Shown: one piece after another, positions 45,235-55,863 of the stretch
Position numbering within the stretch: the stretch's first letter is position 1
Layout of the letters: each line of letters starts with the position of its first letter
Source: Musa acuminata AAA Group
Taxonomy: Eukaryota; Streptophyta; Magnoliopsida; Zingiberales; Musaceae
Direction of reading: 5' to 3'
Length of the DNA stretch: 64,000 nucleotides
Assembly (NCBI RefSeq): GCF_036884655.1
Contig: NC_088331.1
Location: 18,571,501-18,635,500, forward strand
Notes under the pieces: generated by a model
Database searches by the model: none
Seen by the model: only the letters and a program-made list of their open reading frames with translations
What the model was told of the DNA's origin: nothing
Made by a program: the position numbers and the translations under genes

Positions 45235-46591
45235 TGTTAGGATCGGAGCGACACTAAAAGGGGAGTGTGATTAGTGTAGCGGATTAAAAATTGTAAGTTC
45301 GAAAATGATTCCGTGAAATGCAAGGAGATTTCGTTTTGATAGTAGCTTGAGTAAAGTGAAAAACGAAAACTTATTGCTGTGTATATAACGATTGTAGAAA
45401 TGTAAGTACTCACACATTCAATGAATACCCCAATTTAAAGTAGTTCGGTCAAATGACCTACATCCACTTGCGAAGCCTTTTTCAATGAGGCTCCCAACTT
45501 CCCTAGCAAATCTCTTTAAAGGGGAAGGACAAATACCCCTCTTACAACCTTTTACAAGTGGTTCACACTCTTACAAATTTTTGAAGAGAAAGAAGGAGGT
45601 GAACACTCAAGCAATTGAAAACAAAACTTGCTAAAGACTTTTCTAAGACTTTTATCTCAATCTATTGCTTTCACTAAAGTTGTATTCTCCGCTGAGAATT
45701 AAGGGGTCTTTATAGGCCCCAAAGGGATTCAAATTTGGGCTCCAAATTTTGAATTCTCTTGGGTTTCCGAGATTGGCGGTGCTACTGCCTGTTAGTGGCG
45801 GTGCCACCGCTTGTCAGTGTTTGACACTGACAGTGTACTGGTGGTGCCACCGCCCGACCTCTCGGGTTCTAGGCGGTGCCACCGCCTAGTCTGGCGATGC
45901 CACCGCCCAACCCTCGAGCTTTGGGCGGTGCCACCGCCCAACCTTACGGGTCACTGGTTGGGCTTCAAGTTCGGCCCAAACCAAATCACATTCGGGCCCA
46001 GTTAGCCCCTATCCAGGATATAGGATTGTCCCTTAATCCTAACCCTAATTACATGCAAACTACATAACTGAAACAATAGTCCTAAGCAATTTTTAAACAA
46101 TAAGCGTCGAGTCTCATTCCGACGAGCATTCTAGCGATCTTCCAGTGGACTTCCGATGCACCTTCAGATTTCTTCTGGCAGACTCCCAGCAGGCTCCCGA
46201 TCTTGTGGCGAGTTTAGTGAGTAGCTGAGCCTTCTCGGTGATCTCCGCGACCCTCCGACGATCTCTTCAGCGGACTTCCGAAAACTCTGACACATCCCTG
46301 ATTTATTCTCGGTTGGCTCCGGCAGCATCTCCGACGAATCTTCGGACTCTCAAACACCCATTGAACTTGACTCTAGTTTCCTTGCTTTATGTTTTCAGGC
46401 TATCGTAGTTAATCCTGCACACTTAACTCAATAATATGGATTAGATCAATTAACCTATCAATTGATTTCATCATCAAAATCTGAGATTCAACATAAGCTA
46501 TCGTAGTTAATCCTGCACACTTAACTCAATAATATAGATTAGATCAATTAACCCATCAATTGATTTCAACATCAAAATTCGAGATTCAATA
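45235..46591 (-). repeat. Element G 5' LTR with 98 bp terminal duplication
   Basis: On the plus strand it starts TGTTAGGATCGGAGC and reaches the usual end ATTCAACA at 46493; the last 98 bp are then repeated (46494-46591), ending ATTCAATA. TATA box on the minus strand at 45707-45714. Because of the duplication and the missing 3' LTR no target duplication can be verified. It directly adjoins gypsy D coding sequence. Confidence 0.85.
45775..45950 (-). repeat. GGCGGTGCCACCGCC palindrome array in element G LTR
   Basis: About six copies or near copies of GGCGGTGCCACCGCC within 180 bp, just upstream of the TATA box in the element's orientation. The spacers are unrelated. Similar arrays occur in the solo LTR and element E. 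Confidence 0.85.
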
Positions 46592-46592
46592 A

Positions 46593-46747
46593 GATGAAGC
46601 CAACGATGAACCAAAATATGATGATGATGAGGAAGAGATTACTTATGTTGATCATGGTTTGTCTATTGTATTGCAACATAGCTTACAAGTGTCATATGTG
46701 GTCGAGGATGAAAGTTGGGTGAGAAAAAATGTGTTTCACACTAAATG
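46593..46747 (+). pseudogene. gag-pol: Gypsy D gag-pol junction fragment
   Basis: Open for 51 codons: acidic DEANDEPKYDDDEEEITYVD, then a segment ending VRKNVFHTK. This is the spacer before the gypsy protease. TR-GAG2 interrupts the next codon; AAATG at 46743-46747 recurs at 55299-55303, and reading across restores the FHTKCTSLGKV motif of the family. Confidence 0.88.
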
Positions 46748-49293
46748 TGTTAGGATCGAGAGCACTAAGAGGGGGGGGGTGAATTAGTGCAGCGGAAATC
46801 TTACAGCGATTAAAAACCAAAAGCTGCGTTTGTTCAAAAACTATTATGATGCAAAAGCAAATTCTCAGTTTGTATCTAAGTGCAGTTTGCGTCTAAGCGC
46901 AGATTACGTCTAAGCGCAGTTTTGCGTCTAAGCGCAGTTTACGTCTAAACTCAGATTTACGTCTAAACGCAGTTTTACGTCTAAACGCAGATTTACGTCT
47001 AAACGCAGATTTACGTCTAAACGCAGATTTACGTCTAAACTCAGATTTACGTCTAAACGCAGATTTACGTCTAAACGCAGATTTACGTCTAAACGCAGAT
47101 TTACGTCTAAACGCAGATTTACGTCTAAACGCAGTTTTACGTCTAAACGCAGATTTACGTCTAAACTCAGATTTACGTCTAAAACTCAGATTTACGTCTA
47201 AACGCAGATTTACGTCTAAACGTTGAAACTCGTTCGTAAAATCGTAGAGGAAAGTTTGCAGTTATCAATAGGATCAAAATGTAAGTGTAAACTGCAAAGA
47301 AGCTCGTTCGTAAAAGCACGGAAGACAGTTCTGCAGAATCAAACGTAAACGTAAACAGTAATGTATGAAAATACGAATTTACGTCTGAATGCAGATTCGG
47401 AAGAACAGCACTTAGAACTTGTTCGTGAAAGCGCAGAGAGCAGTAGCAATGGAGGAGGTTTGCAGTAATGATAAAGTGCTCGAAAATAAACGCAAACCAG
47501 AGATTTAGAGTGGTTCGGTCAGCCTTGACCTACTCCACTTTTGGCTCCCTCCACCGACGAGGTTGCCGACGTCAACTAGGTGCCTTCCTTCAATGGGCGA
47601 AGGCTAACTGCCCTTTTACAGTTTCTCTCCTTTTGACAGGCTCAGGAGACAACCTTTACAGACCTTTCTCTCCTCACTTTACAATTGAAAACTTGAAGAA
47701 CAGAAGGAGGAGACTTAAAGGCTTTACAACACTTTTGAGCTCTTTAGAATCACAGAAAAGATCACGATTTCGGTATTGGTCTGTATCTTTTCAGTGCTGA
47801 ATGGGTGGGGTATTTATAGGCCCCAACCCAATTCAAAATTCGAGCTCAAAACGATCAAATCGATCAAATCCCAGAATTCTGGGATCAGGCGGTTGCACCT
47901 CTCGACTGGAGAGGTGGCACCGCCTGGCAGAGCTCGAAGACTGAGCTCTGGCGATTGCTTCTCTCTGCCAGAGCTCGAAGACTGAGCTCGATGGTTGCAT
48001 CACCTGGCAGAGCTCGAAGACTGAGCTTGGTGGTTGCATCACCTGGCAGAGCTCGAAATCTGAGCTCGGTGGTTGCATCACCTGGCAGAGCTCGAAACTG
48101 AGCTCAGGCTGATCCACCTCTCTGCCAGAGCTCGAAGACTGAGCTTGGTGAATGCATCACCTGGCAGAGCTCGAGACTGAGCTCAGGCTGATGCACCTCT
48201 CTGCCAGAGCTCGAAGACTGAGCTCTGTGGTTGCATCGCCTGGCAGAGCTCGGAACTTGAGCTCTGGCGGTGCAACCTCTTGGCTGGGGCGGTTGCACCT
48301 CCCAACCCCACAGCCCAGGCGGTTGCACCTCCTGCCTGGGGCGGTTGCACCTCCTGGCTGGGGCGGTTGCACCTCCCAACCTTGCAGGAAGACATAGCCT
48401 GGGCGGTGCTACCTCCAAGCTGGAGAGGTGGCACCTCTTCACTATTCCAGCTCACTTGGTTTGGCTCCAAACTTGGTCCAAACCAGTCCGAACTTGGGCC
48501 TAATTGGCCCCTACTTGGGTTATAGGATTAACACCTAATCCTAACCCTAATTAACGTGCTAACTATGAATTTAAAGACATTTTCTAAGCTATTACAAAGT
48601 CCGCAAGTCAAGACTTCTTCTAGCGAGCTTCCGGCAAACTTCCGGCGGTCTTCCGATGAACTCTCGGAAACCATTCTGCGGACTCCCGGCAAGCTCCTAG
48701 ACTTCACGATTTGTTCTTAGCGAGTTCCAACGAGCTTCTTCGGCAAGCTCCGATCTTTCTCGGCGAGCTCCGCGAACTCCCAACGAATCTTCGGACTTCC
48801 GTCGAACTCTCGAACTCGCAACAAATCCTTCGCGCTTGACTCCGACACTTTGTTTCGCTTTATGTCTTTATCGTTATCATAGTTAATCCTGCACAACAAA
48901 ACAAAACTTCAATCGAGACAATTAATCCTAAGCAATTAACCAAGTTGTCCGACATGTCATTGGTCCCTCGACGCTTCGTCCGATTCTTCGGCGCATCGTC
49001 CTCTCGTGCAGCCTATTGCCCAATCGGCCAGTTGACTCCGCAACTCCGATATCCTTGGCACAATACCCGCTCTTCTTGGCCCGATGCCCGAGTCCACGGC
49101 CCGAAGCCTTCTGTCGATACGTCGACCGATCCACCGGCCCGACGTCCAATCTTCTGACATGTTCCTTCGACACAATATGATTTTTCTGCTTTAATTGTCT
49201 CATCCTGATCGAAGCATCCTGCGTCACTCAAAACGCAGATTAAATCATAAACATATATCAAGTAGTTTCATCATCAAAATACGAGATTCAACA
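46748..49293 (-). repeat. TR-GAG2 3' LTR
   Basis: Plus-strand ends TGTTAGGATC and ATTCAACA. Contains a 9-base G-run (46771-46779), the 18 bp minisatellite (about 46865-47225, about 19 units), TATA box (47811-47818, minus) and the GAGCTC/GGCGGTTGCACC repeat block (about 47885-48460). Confidence 0.95.
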
Positions 49294-49294
49294 A

Positions 49295-50546
49295 TCTCCC
49301 CCTTTTTGATGATGACAACCACTTGATGACGGAGTTAAACTTAACTCCCGGAGTTTAAACAAACTCCCCCTATCAATATGCCATATTGATAGAACCTTGA
49401 ATTCAAACTGAATTCAAGTCATTGCAATATTCATCATGAATACTTGCAACACGTCAACATGAACTTATGCATAAACTTATGCATCACATGTCATGTCATC
49501 AACATACTTCTCCCCCTTTGTCATCAACAAAAAGGAGAAGTACTACAATCAAGTGTGTGTGATATTGGTTCAACTCATTGCATGAAAATCATAATATCAA
49601 GTTTTATCATCATGCAAGTTTGCTAATATCAAATACCAACATGAAAAATTGCGATGTAGGCTTTTGATATCATAATGCAAACATTTCAAGTGTTTATCAA
49701 TTATAGCATTTCATCACATGGTAGGATATCAACGCGTAAAATTACGATACAAGTTCTTGATATCTTAACGCATGATGAAAACATGGCATAATACAAGTTT
49801 GGCAATCATAGCATCAATTCATATATTTCTCCCCCTTTGTCATCAACAAAACGGTGAACGATATAAGCAAATTTTAAGCATAAGTGCTTGTTGTTATGTA
49901 TGTGAAATAAATCCTTGCAAGTAAAAACACTTTCATCCATATTCATCAAATCCATTTCTCAAAAAATATTTTTCACATGATGTGTGTATGAGAGATGTAT
50001 TTGCTAGTCAATTACATATGTCAAAAATCAATGATATGAACTAAACTTGATATGTCATATGCTTGTTAAGTTTGGTAGAGAGTGAACTTGATATGTTAGA
50101 CTCAAGAGAATCCGAAAATGAAATTTGAGTCTTTCTTCCATTCGAACAAGGTTTTGCTATAGATATTCAATTAAAATCATGAAGGTAAAGCATGCTTGTT
50201 ATCATAGAAGTTTTGTATTCAAGCACATAATTTTCAACATGTGATTGTGTAAAATCATTATGCCAGTCAAGTGATTCAATCATAAAGATAAGACATACTC
50301 ATCATCATGATAGTATGATAGCAGGTTTACCATATACAAGCTAGCAGAAAATTTGTACATTTTAAGGCCCGCAAGCTAGCAATTTTGAGATGTTCAAGAA
50401 AGCAACTCTTGCTTCTTGATATATGCAAATTTGTCAAGTTTTGCTAGATGTGCAAGTTAGCATTTTTGCCTCTTGAGATAGGCAAGCTAGCAATCAAGTT
50501 TTTTCATCTTCTTGACTTGTACAAGCTAGCTATCTCCCCCTTTGTC
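49295..50546 (-). other. Four polypurine tracts of TR-GAG2
   Basis: Minus-strand AAAAAGGGGGAGA abuts the 3' LTR (49295-49307). GACAAAGGGGGAGA occurs at 49509-49522, 49828-49841 and 50533-50546. TR-GAG1 has only two of the upstream ones, the middle copy having been lost with a deletion. Confidence 0.85.
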
Positions 50547-51739
50547 ATTGTCAACAAGGGAAAAACCCTTTACATCAATTTCTAAATCATGACAAAGGTA
50601 AGTAATCATTTTTATTTGTGCATCATTATAGTTTCAATGCACAGATTCATTAACATTACATTTCAAAAAATTTATGCATGATACCGAAAAATCAATCATC
50701 ATCATGAGCATATCAAACATGATATTCAAGAATTCGTGATATATTATTTTGGCAGCATGATCATAGATATTCAAACGATGGTATCTAGAATTCATTACAT
50801 CCTATTATGCATGATTATTAACTCCTCATTTGTATTTCATGCATTATTTCATTTCATCTCATAATGAATATCAAGAAGAGTTATTGGATGATGAGATAAA
50901 TATTTTATGAATACACAGAATATCATAAGTGTTTCATGTATCCATATTAACACATGAAGCATATTATCATTTTTAAGATTCATAACATGAATAATGTTAT
51001 TACTATTTCATCAAAATCAGTTTCGAGATTCACATAATATCATGAAATCATTAATCTCGATAAAATGGGAAAAACATTTTCTTTTTAAGTGATTCTTTTA
51101 ACACATCATAAAAAAGAAAAACTCATTCATAATTCAAGTGATTTACAAGATATCATAAATGAATTTATCACTTGTATTTCACCAAAATCGAAAACTCTTA
51201 GAGATAGAAAATGATTGAAGCATTTAATCTGATTGAAGAATGATTCATATTTAAAGTGTAGCATTTGTCAGATCTGAAATCATCAAGTATAACTTTAATA
51301 TTTTCATTGCAACATTAAGCAAGGTTTCATTGAACATAATTTTGAATGATTCTTATAAATGCCTAAAACTTCTTTAGTTTTAATTTATGATTGACTTTAT
51401 AATAGCATGCTCAAATCTTTATTTTTATGTCAAAACCATACATTATATTTAATAAACAAAGACAATAAAAAATATCAAGCCTTCCAGACAAAAGCCATAT
51501 ATCGTCATTGAAAAGCAATATGAAAATCATCAAAATATACATTCTTGCTTCTATAAGATTAATCTCACTAGGTGTAAAATCATTAGATTTCTATCTTGCA
51601 TTAACATAAGACATGCAATTTTCATTATCATTTTCAAGATTACAAGCATGATCATATTTTTGCATTTTCATTATTAAATTATTAAAAATATAATTTTCAA
51701 GAAAATTTAAAGAAAAAGAAAAATGCATCATGAAAAGCA
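49308..51739 (-). other. AT-rich non-coding interior of TR-GAG2
   Basis: No coherent gene in any frame. It is colinear with 4240-5780 of TR-GAG1 but has additional segments (about 49620-50340 and about 51003-51270). The polypurine tracts are embedded in it. In Sireviruses an envelope-like gene can occupy this position; none is recognisable here. Confidence 0.8.
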
Positions 51740-52738
51740 TCATGTAATTTCGAAGTAAATTAGGGGGATTTCGATTACCTCATCATTGTAGGCTGTTAAG
51801 GCGTAGTTTGCCGCCTTGCTTTTGTTGACTTCCTCTTCTTCGGAGGAGCTCGATTCATCCCAGTTTTTGTTCTTCTTCTTGCGTTTAAAGCAAGTAGTTC
51901 CATTCTTTTTGCTTTTTAATTTTCGTTTCATTTTAAGTTCACCATCACTTGAGCTTATGCTCGAGTGGTCTTCAAATGTTCTATGTCCCAAATCCTTCCT
52001 GTTCTTTGGAAGGTTGGTTTGTTCATCATTGTCCTCATCACTTGAGTCATCGCTCAAGTGGCATTCATTTGTCCAGAGTTCCAAATCCTTCCTGTTCTTT
52101 GGAAGGTGGTTCTCAAGTTCTTCACGTGCATTGCACGTCATTTCATATGTGATCAATGAACCAATTAGTTCTTCAAGTGGAAAATGGTTCAAGTTTTTTG
52201 ATTCTTGAATAGCAGTTACTTTTGAATCCCAAGTTTTAGAAAGTGAGCGCAAAACTTTGTTAACGAGTTCAAAATCCGAAAAGCTTTTACCAAGTGATTT
52301 TAAACCATTGACGACATCCGTAAAACGGGTGTACATGTCAACAACGGTTTCGCTTGGTTTCATATGAAAAAGCTCGAAATCAAGCAGTAGAATATTAACT
52401 TTCGAGTCTTTGACTCTACTAGTTCCCTCGTGCGTGATTTCAAGAGTGCGCCAAATATCGAAAGCCGTTTCACACGTAGAAATCCGATTGAACTCATTTT
52501 TGTCCAATGCGCAAAATAAGGCATTCATAGCCTTTGCGTTTAAAGAAAAATTCTTCTTCTCCAAAACCGACCATTCGTTCATCGGTTTGGAGGGAAGTTG
52601 AAAACCGTTTTCAATGATATTCCATAAATCCAGATTTAGAGAAATTAAGAAAACTCTCATTCGAGTTTTCCAATAAGTGTAGTCCAATCCGTTAAAGAAC
52701 GGTGGACGAAAGACCGAACAGCCCTCTTGAAAAGTCAT
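51740..52738 (-). CDS. gag: Intact copia Gag (capsid type) of TR-GAG2, 332 aa
   Basis: Same protein as at 3241-4239, read on the minus strand from MTFQEGCSVF. It differs only at two residues near the C-terminus (EEEEVN versus EEEKVN; YFEIT versus YFKIT). A 41-codon upstream extension of the frame runs through the primer site into the LTR and is unlikely to be used. Capsid motifs are complete; there is no zinc knuckle, protease or Pol. At the nucleotide level the first roughly 870 bp are identical to TR-GAG1, with three differences in the remainder. It should assemble particles only together with enzymes supplied by a related Sirevirus. Confidence 0.92.
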   Translation of the reverse strand: MTFQEGCSVFRPPFFNGLDYTYWKTRMRVFLISLNLDLWNIIENGFQLPSKPMNEWSVLEKKNFSLNAKAMNALFCALDKNEFNRISTCETAFDIWRTLEITHEGTSRVKDSKVNILLLDFELFHMKPSETVVDMYTRFTDVVNGLKSLGKSFSDFELVNKVLRSLSKTWDSKVTAIQESKNLNHFPLEELIGSLITYEMTCNAREELENHLPKNRKDLELWTNECHLSDDSSDEDNDEQTNLPKNRKDLGHRTFEDHSSISSSDGELKMKRKLKSKKNGTTCFKRKKKNKNWDESSSSEEEEVNKSKAANYALTAYNDEVIEIPLIYFEIT

Positions 52739-52774
52739 TTCTCTCGGGTGTAAATCCGAAATGAGAAAAACCCC

Positions 52775-52786
52775 GCTCTGATACCA
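52775..52786 (-). other. Primer binding site of TR-GAG2
   Basis: Minus-strand TGGTATCAGAGC, two bases inside the 5' LTR; a full match, unlike TR-GAG1. Confidence 0.92.
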
Positions 52787-52788
52787 AT

Positions 52789-55298
52789 TGTTAGGATCGA
52801 GAGCACTAAGAGGGGGGGGGTGAATTAGTGCAGCGGAAATCTTACAGCGATTAAAAACCAAAAGCTGCGTTCGTTCAAAAACTATTATGATGCAAAAGCA
52901 AATTCTCAGTTTGTATCTAAGTGCAGTTTGCGTCTAAGCGCAGATTGCGTCTAAGCGCAGTTTTGCGTCTAAGCGCAGTTTACGTCTAAACTCAGATTTA
53001 CGTCTAAACGCAGTTTTACGTCTAAACGCAGATTTACGTCTAAACGCAGATTTACGTCTAAACGCAGATTTACGTCTAAACTCAGATTTACGTCTAAACG
53101 CAGATTTACGTCTAAACGCAGATTTACGTCTAAACGCAGTTTTACGTCTAAACGCAGATTTACGTCTAAACTCATATTTACGTCTAAAACTCAGATTTAC
53201 GTCTAAACGCAGATTTACGTCTAAACGTTGAAACTCGTTCGTAAAATCGTAGAGGAAAGTTTGCAGTTATCAATAGGATCAAAATGTAAGTGTAAACTGC
53301 AAAGAAGCTCGTTCGTAAAAGCACAGAAGACAGTTCTGCAGAATCAAACGTAAACGTAAACAGTAATGTATGAAAATACGAATTTACGTCTGAATGCAGA
53401 TTCGGAAGAACAGCACTTAGAACTTGTTCGTGAAAGCGCAGAGAGCAGTAGCAATGGAGGAGGTTTGCAGTAATGATAAAGTGCTCGAAAATAAACGCAA
53501 ACCAGAGATTTAGAGTGGTTCGGTCAGCCTTGACCTACTCCACTTTTGGCTCCCTCCACCGACGAGGTTGCCGACGTCAACTAGGTGCCTTCCTTCAATG
53601 GGCGAAGGCTAACTGCCCTTTTACAGTTTCTCTCCTTTTGACAGGCTCAGGAGACAACCTTTACAGACCTTTCTCTCCTCACTTTACAATTGAAAACTTG
53701 AAGAACAGAAGGAGGAGACTTAAAGGCTTTACAACACTTTTGAGCTCTTTAGAATCACAGAAAAGATCACGATTTCGGTATTGGTCTGTATCTTTTCAGT
53801 GCTGAATGGGTGGGGTATTTATAGGCCCCAACCCAATTCAAAATTCGAGCTCAAAACGATCAAATCGATCAAATCCCAGAATTCTGGGATCAGGCGGTTG
53901 CACCTCTCGACTGGAGAGGTGGCACCGCCTGGCAGAGCTCGAAGACTGAGCTCTGGCGATTGCTTCTCTCTGCCAGAGCTCGAAGACTGAGCTCGATGGT
54001 TGCATCACCTGGCAGAGCTCGAAGACTGAGCTTGGTGGTTGCATCACCTGGCAGAGCTCGAAATCTGAGCTCGGTGGTTGCATCACCTGGCAGAGCTCGA
54101 AACTGAGCTCAGGCTGATCCACCTCTCTGCCAGAGCTCGAAGACTGAGCTTGGTGAATGCATCACCTGGCAGAGCTCGAGACTGAGCTCAGGCTGATGCA
54201 CCTCTCTGCCAGAGCTCGAAGACTGAGCTCTGTGGTTGCATCGCCTGGCAGAGCTCGGAACTTGAGCTCTGGCGGTGCAACCTCTTGGCTGGGGCGGTTG
54301 CACCTCCCAACCCCACAGCCCAGGCGGTTGCACCTCCTGCCTGGGGCGGTTGCACCTCCTGGCTGGGGCGGTTGCACCTCCCAACCTTGCAGGAAGACAT
54401 AGCCTGGGCGGTGCTACCTCCAAGCTGGAGAGGTGGCACCTCTTCACTATTCCAGCTCACTTGGTTTGGCTCCAAACTTGGTCCAAACCAGTCCGAACTT
54501 GGGCCTAATTGGCCCCTACTTGGGTTATAGGATTAACACCTAATCCTAACCCTAATTAACGTGCTAACTATGAATTTAAAGACATTTTCTAAGCTATTAC
54601 AAAGTCCGCAAGTCAAGACTTCTTCTAGCGAGCTTCCGGCAAACTTCCGGCGGTCTTCCGATGAACTCTCGGAAACCATTCTGCGGACTCCCGGCAAGCT
54701 CCTAGACTTCACGATTTGTTCTTAGCGAGTTCCAACGAGCTTCTTCGGCAAGCTCCGATCTTTCTCGGCGAGCTCCGCGAACTCCCAACGAATCTTCGGA
54801 CTTCCGTCGAACTCTCGAACTCGCAACAAATCCTTCGCGCTTGACTCCGACACTTTGTTTCGCTTTATGTCTTCATCGTTATCATAGTTAATCCTACACA
54901 ACAAAACAAAACTTCAATCGAGACAATTAATCCTAAGCAATTAACCAAGTTGTCCGACATGTCATTGGTCCCTCGACGCTTCGTCCGATTCTTCGGCGCA
55001 TCGTCCTCTCGTGCAGCCTATTGCCCAATCGGCCAGTTGACTCCGCAACTCCGATATCCTTGGCACAATACCCGCTCTTCTTGGCCTGATGCCCGAGTCC
55101 ACGGCCCGAAGCCTTCTGTCGATACGTCGATCGATCCACCGGCCCGACGTCCAATCTTCTGACATGTTCCTTCGACACAATATGATTTTTCTGCTTTAAT
55201 TGTCTCATCCTGATCGAAGCATCCTGCGTCACTCAAAACGCAGATTAAATCATAAACATATATCAAGTAGTTTCATCATCAAAATACGAGATTCAACA
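52789..55298 (-). repeat. TR-GAG2 5' LTR
   Basis: Plus-strand ends TGTTAGGATC and ATTCAACA. Minisatellite at about 52906-53231 (about 17 units), G-run 52812-52820, TATA box 53816-53823 (minus), GAGCTC/GGCGGTTGCACC block about 53890-54465. Target duplication AAATG follows. Confidence 0.95.
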
Positions 55299-55303
55299 AA
55301 ATG

Positions 55304-55863
55304 TACTTCTCTTGGAAAGGTGTGCTTGGTGATCATCAACAACGGCAACTTTGAGAATGTGGTATCTTTGGAGACGGTACAGAAGCTAAAGTTGGACACA
55401 ATCCCTCATCCACATCCATACTAATTATGTTGGCTGCAAAAAGGAAATGATATCAAGGTAACCAAAAGATGTTTAGTTTCATTTTTTATTGGCAAGTATT
55501 ATAAAGACGAAGTATGGTGTGATGTTGCTCCTATAGACGTGTGTCATTTGCTATTGAGAAGACCTTGGCATTATGATAGGAGGGTGTTGTATGACGGCTA
55601 CAAACATACTTATTCTTTTAAGGTGAATGAAAAGAAGATTATCTTAGCTCCATTACAACCTTCCGAAATCAACGCACCAAAAGGGGAAGTTAGTGTTTTT
55701 ATGTCCTATGGTGAGTGCAAAGGAGAATTGAAAAAGGGTGGTCATGTTATGGCTCTAGTGGTAATATAAGAGAATGAACAACATAAGGAGACACCGGCAA
55801 TCATGAAATCAATCCTAGAGGAATTTCAAGATGTTATACCGGAAGAGATTCCACATGGCCTTG
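55304..55863 (+). pseudogene. pol: Gypsy D protease region, two stops
   Basis: Continues the frame from 46747: CTSLGKVCLVIINNGNFENV is the retropepsin start, but the active-site Asp of the usual IDGG/DSG motif is Asn (INNG). KLKLDTIPHPHPY is followed by a stop (55422). CHLLLRRPWHYDRRVLYDG (near 55545) is the usual LLGRPWxxDR motif. A second stop lies at 55767. The frame reaches VIPEEIPHGL, where the solo LTR is inserted. Inactive protease is expected. Confidence 0.9.

Larger units (their letters stand above)
40991..46591 (-). mobile_element. Element G: Sirevirus-like copia retrotransposon, 3' truncated
   Basis: On the minus strand: 5' LTR (46591-45235), primer site, Gag with CCHC, protease, integrase, RT and the start of RNase H, then an abrupt end at 40991. 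There is no 3' LTR. Gag is close to that of TR-GAG1 and TR-GAG2, making this the kind of element that could supply their enzymes, although this copy has about eight stops and one frameshift. Assignment to Sireviruses rests on Gag similarity and the TR-GAG polypurine tracts. Confidence 0.88.
46748..55298 (-). mobile_element. TR-GAG2: second gag-only Sirevirus-like element, complete
   Basis: 8551 bp, minus strand, target duplication AAATG (46743-46747 and 55299-55303). LTRs are 2546 bp (left, 3') and 2510 bp (right, 5'); I counted about eight substitutions between them plus minisatellite length changes, so it is recent. The interior of 3495 bp is longer than in TR-GAG1 and carries one intact gag, non-coding AT-rich DNA and four polypurine tracts. 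It disrupts the protease region of gypsy D. Confidence 0.95.

Noticed and set aside
49308..51739. Possible envelope-like gene of Sireviruses in the TR-GAG interior
   Set aside because: No frame longer than about 60 codons, no membrane segments or coiled coils that are conserved between the two copies.
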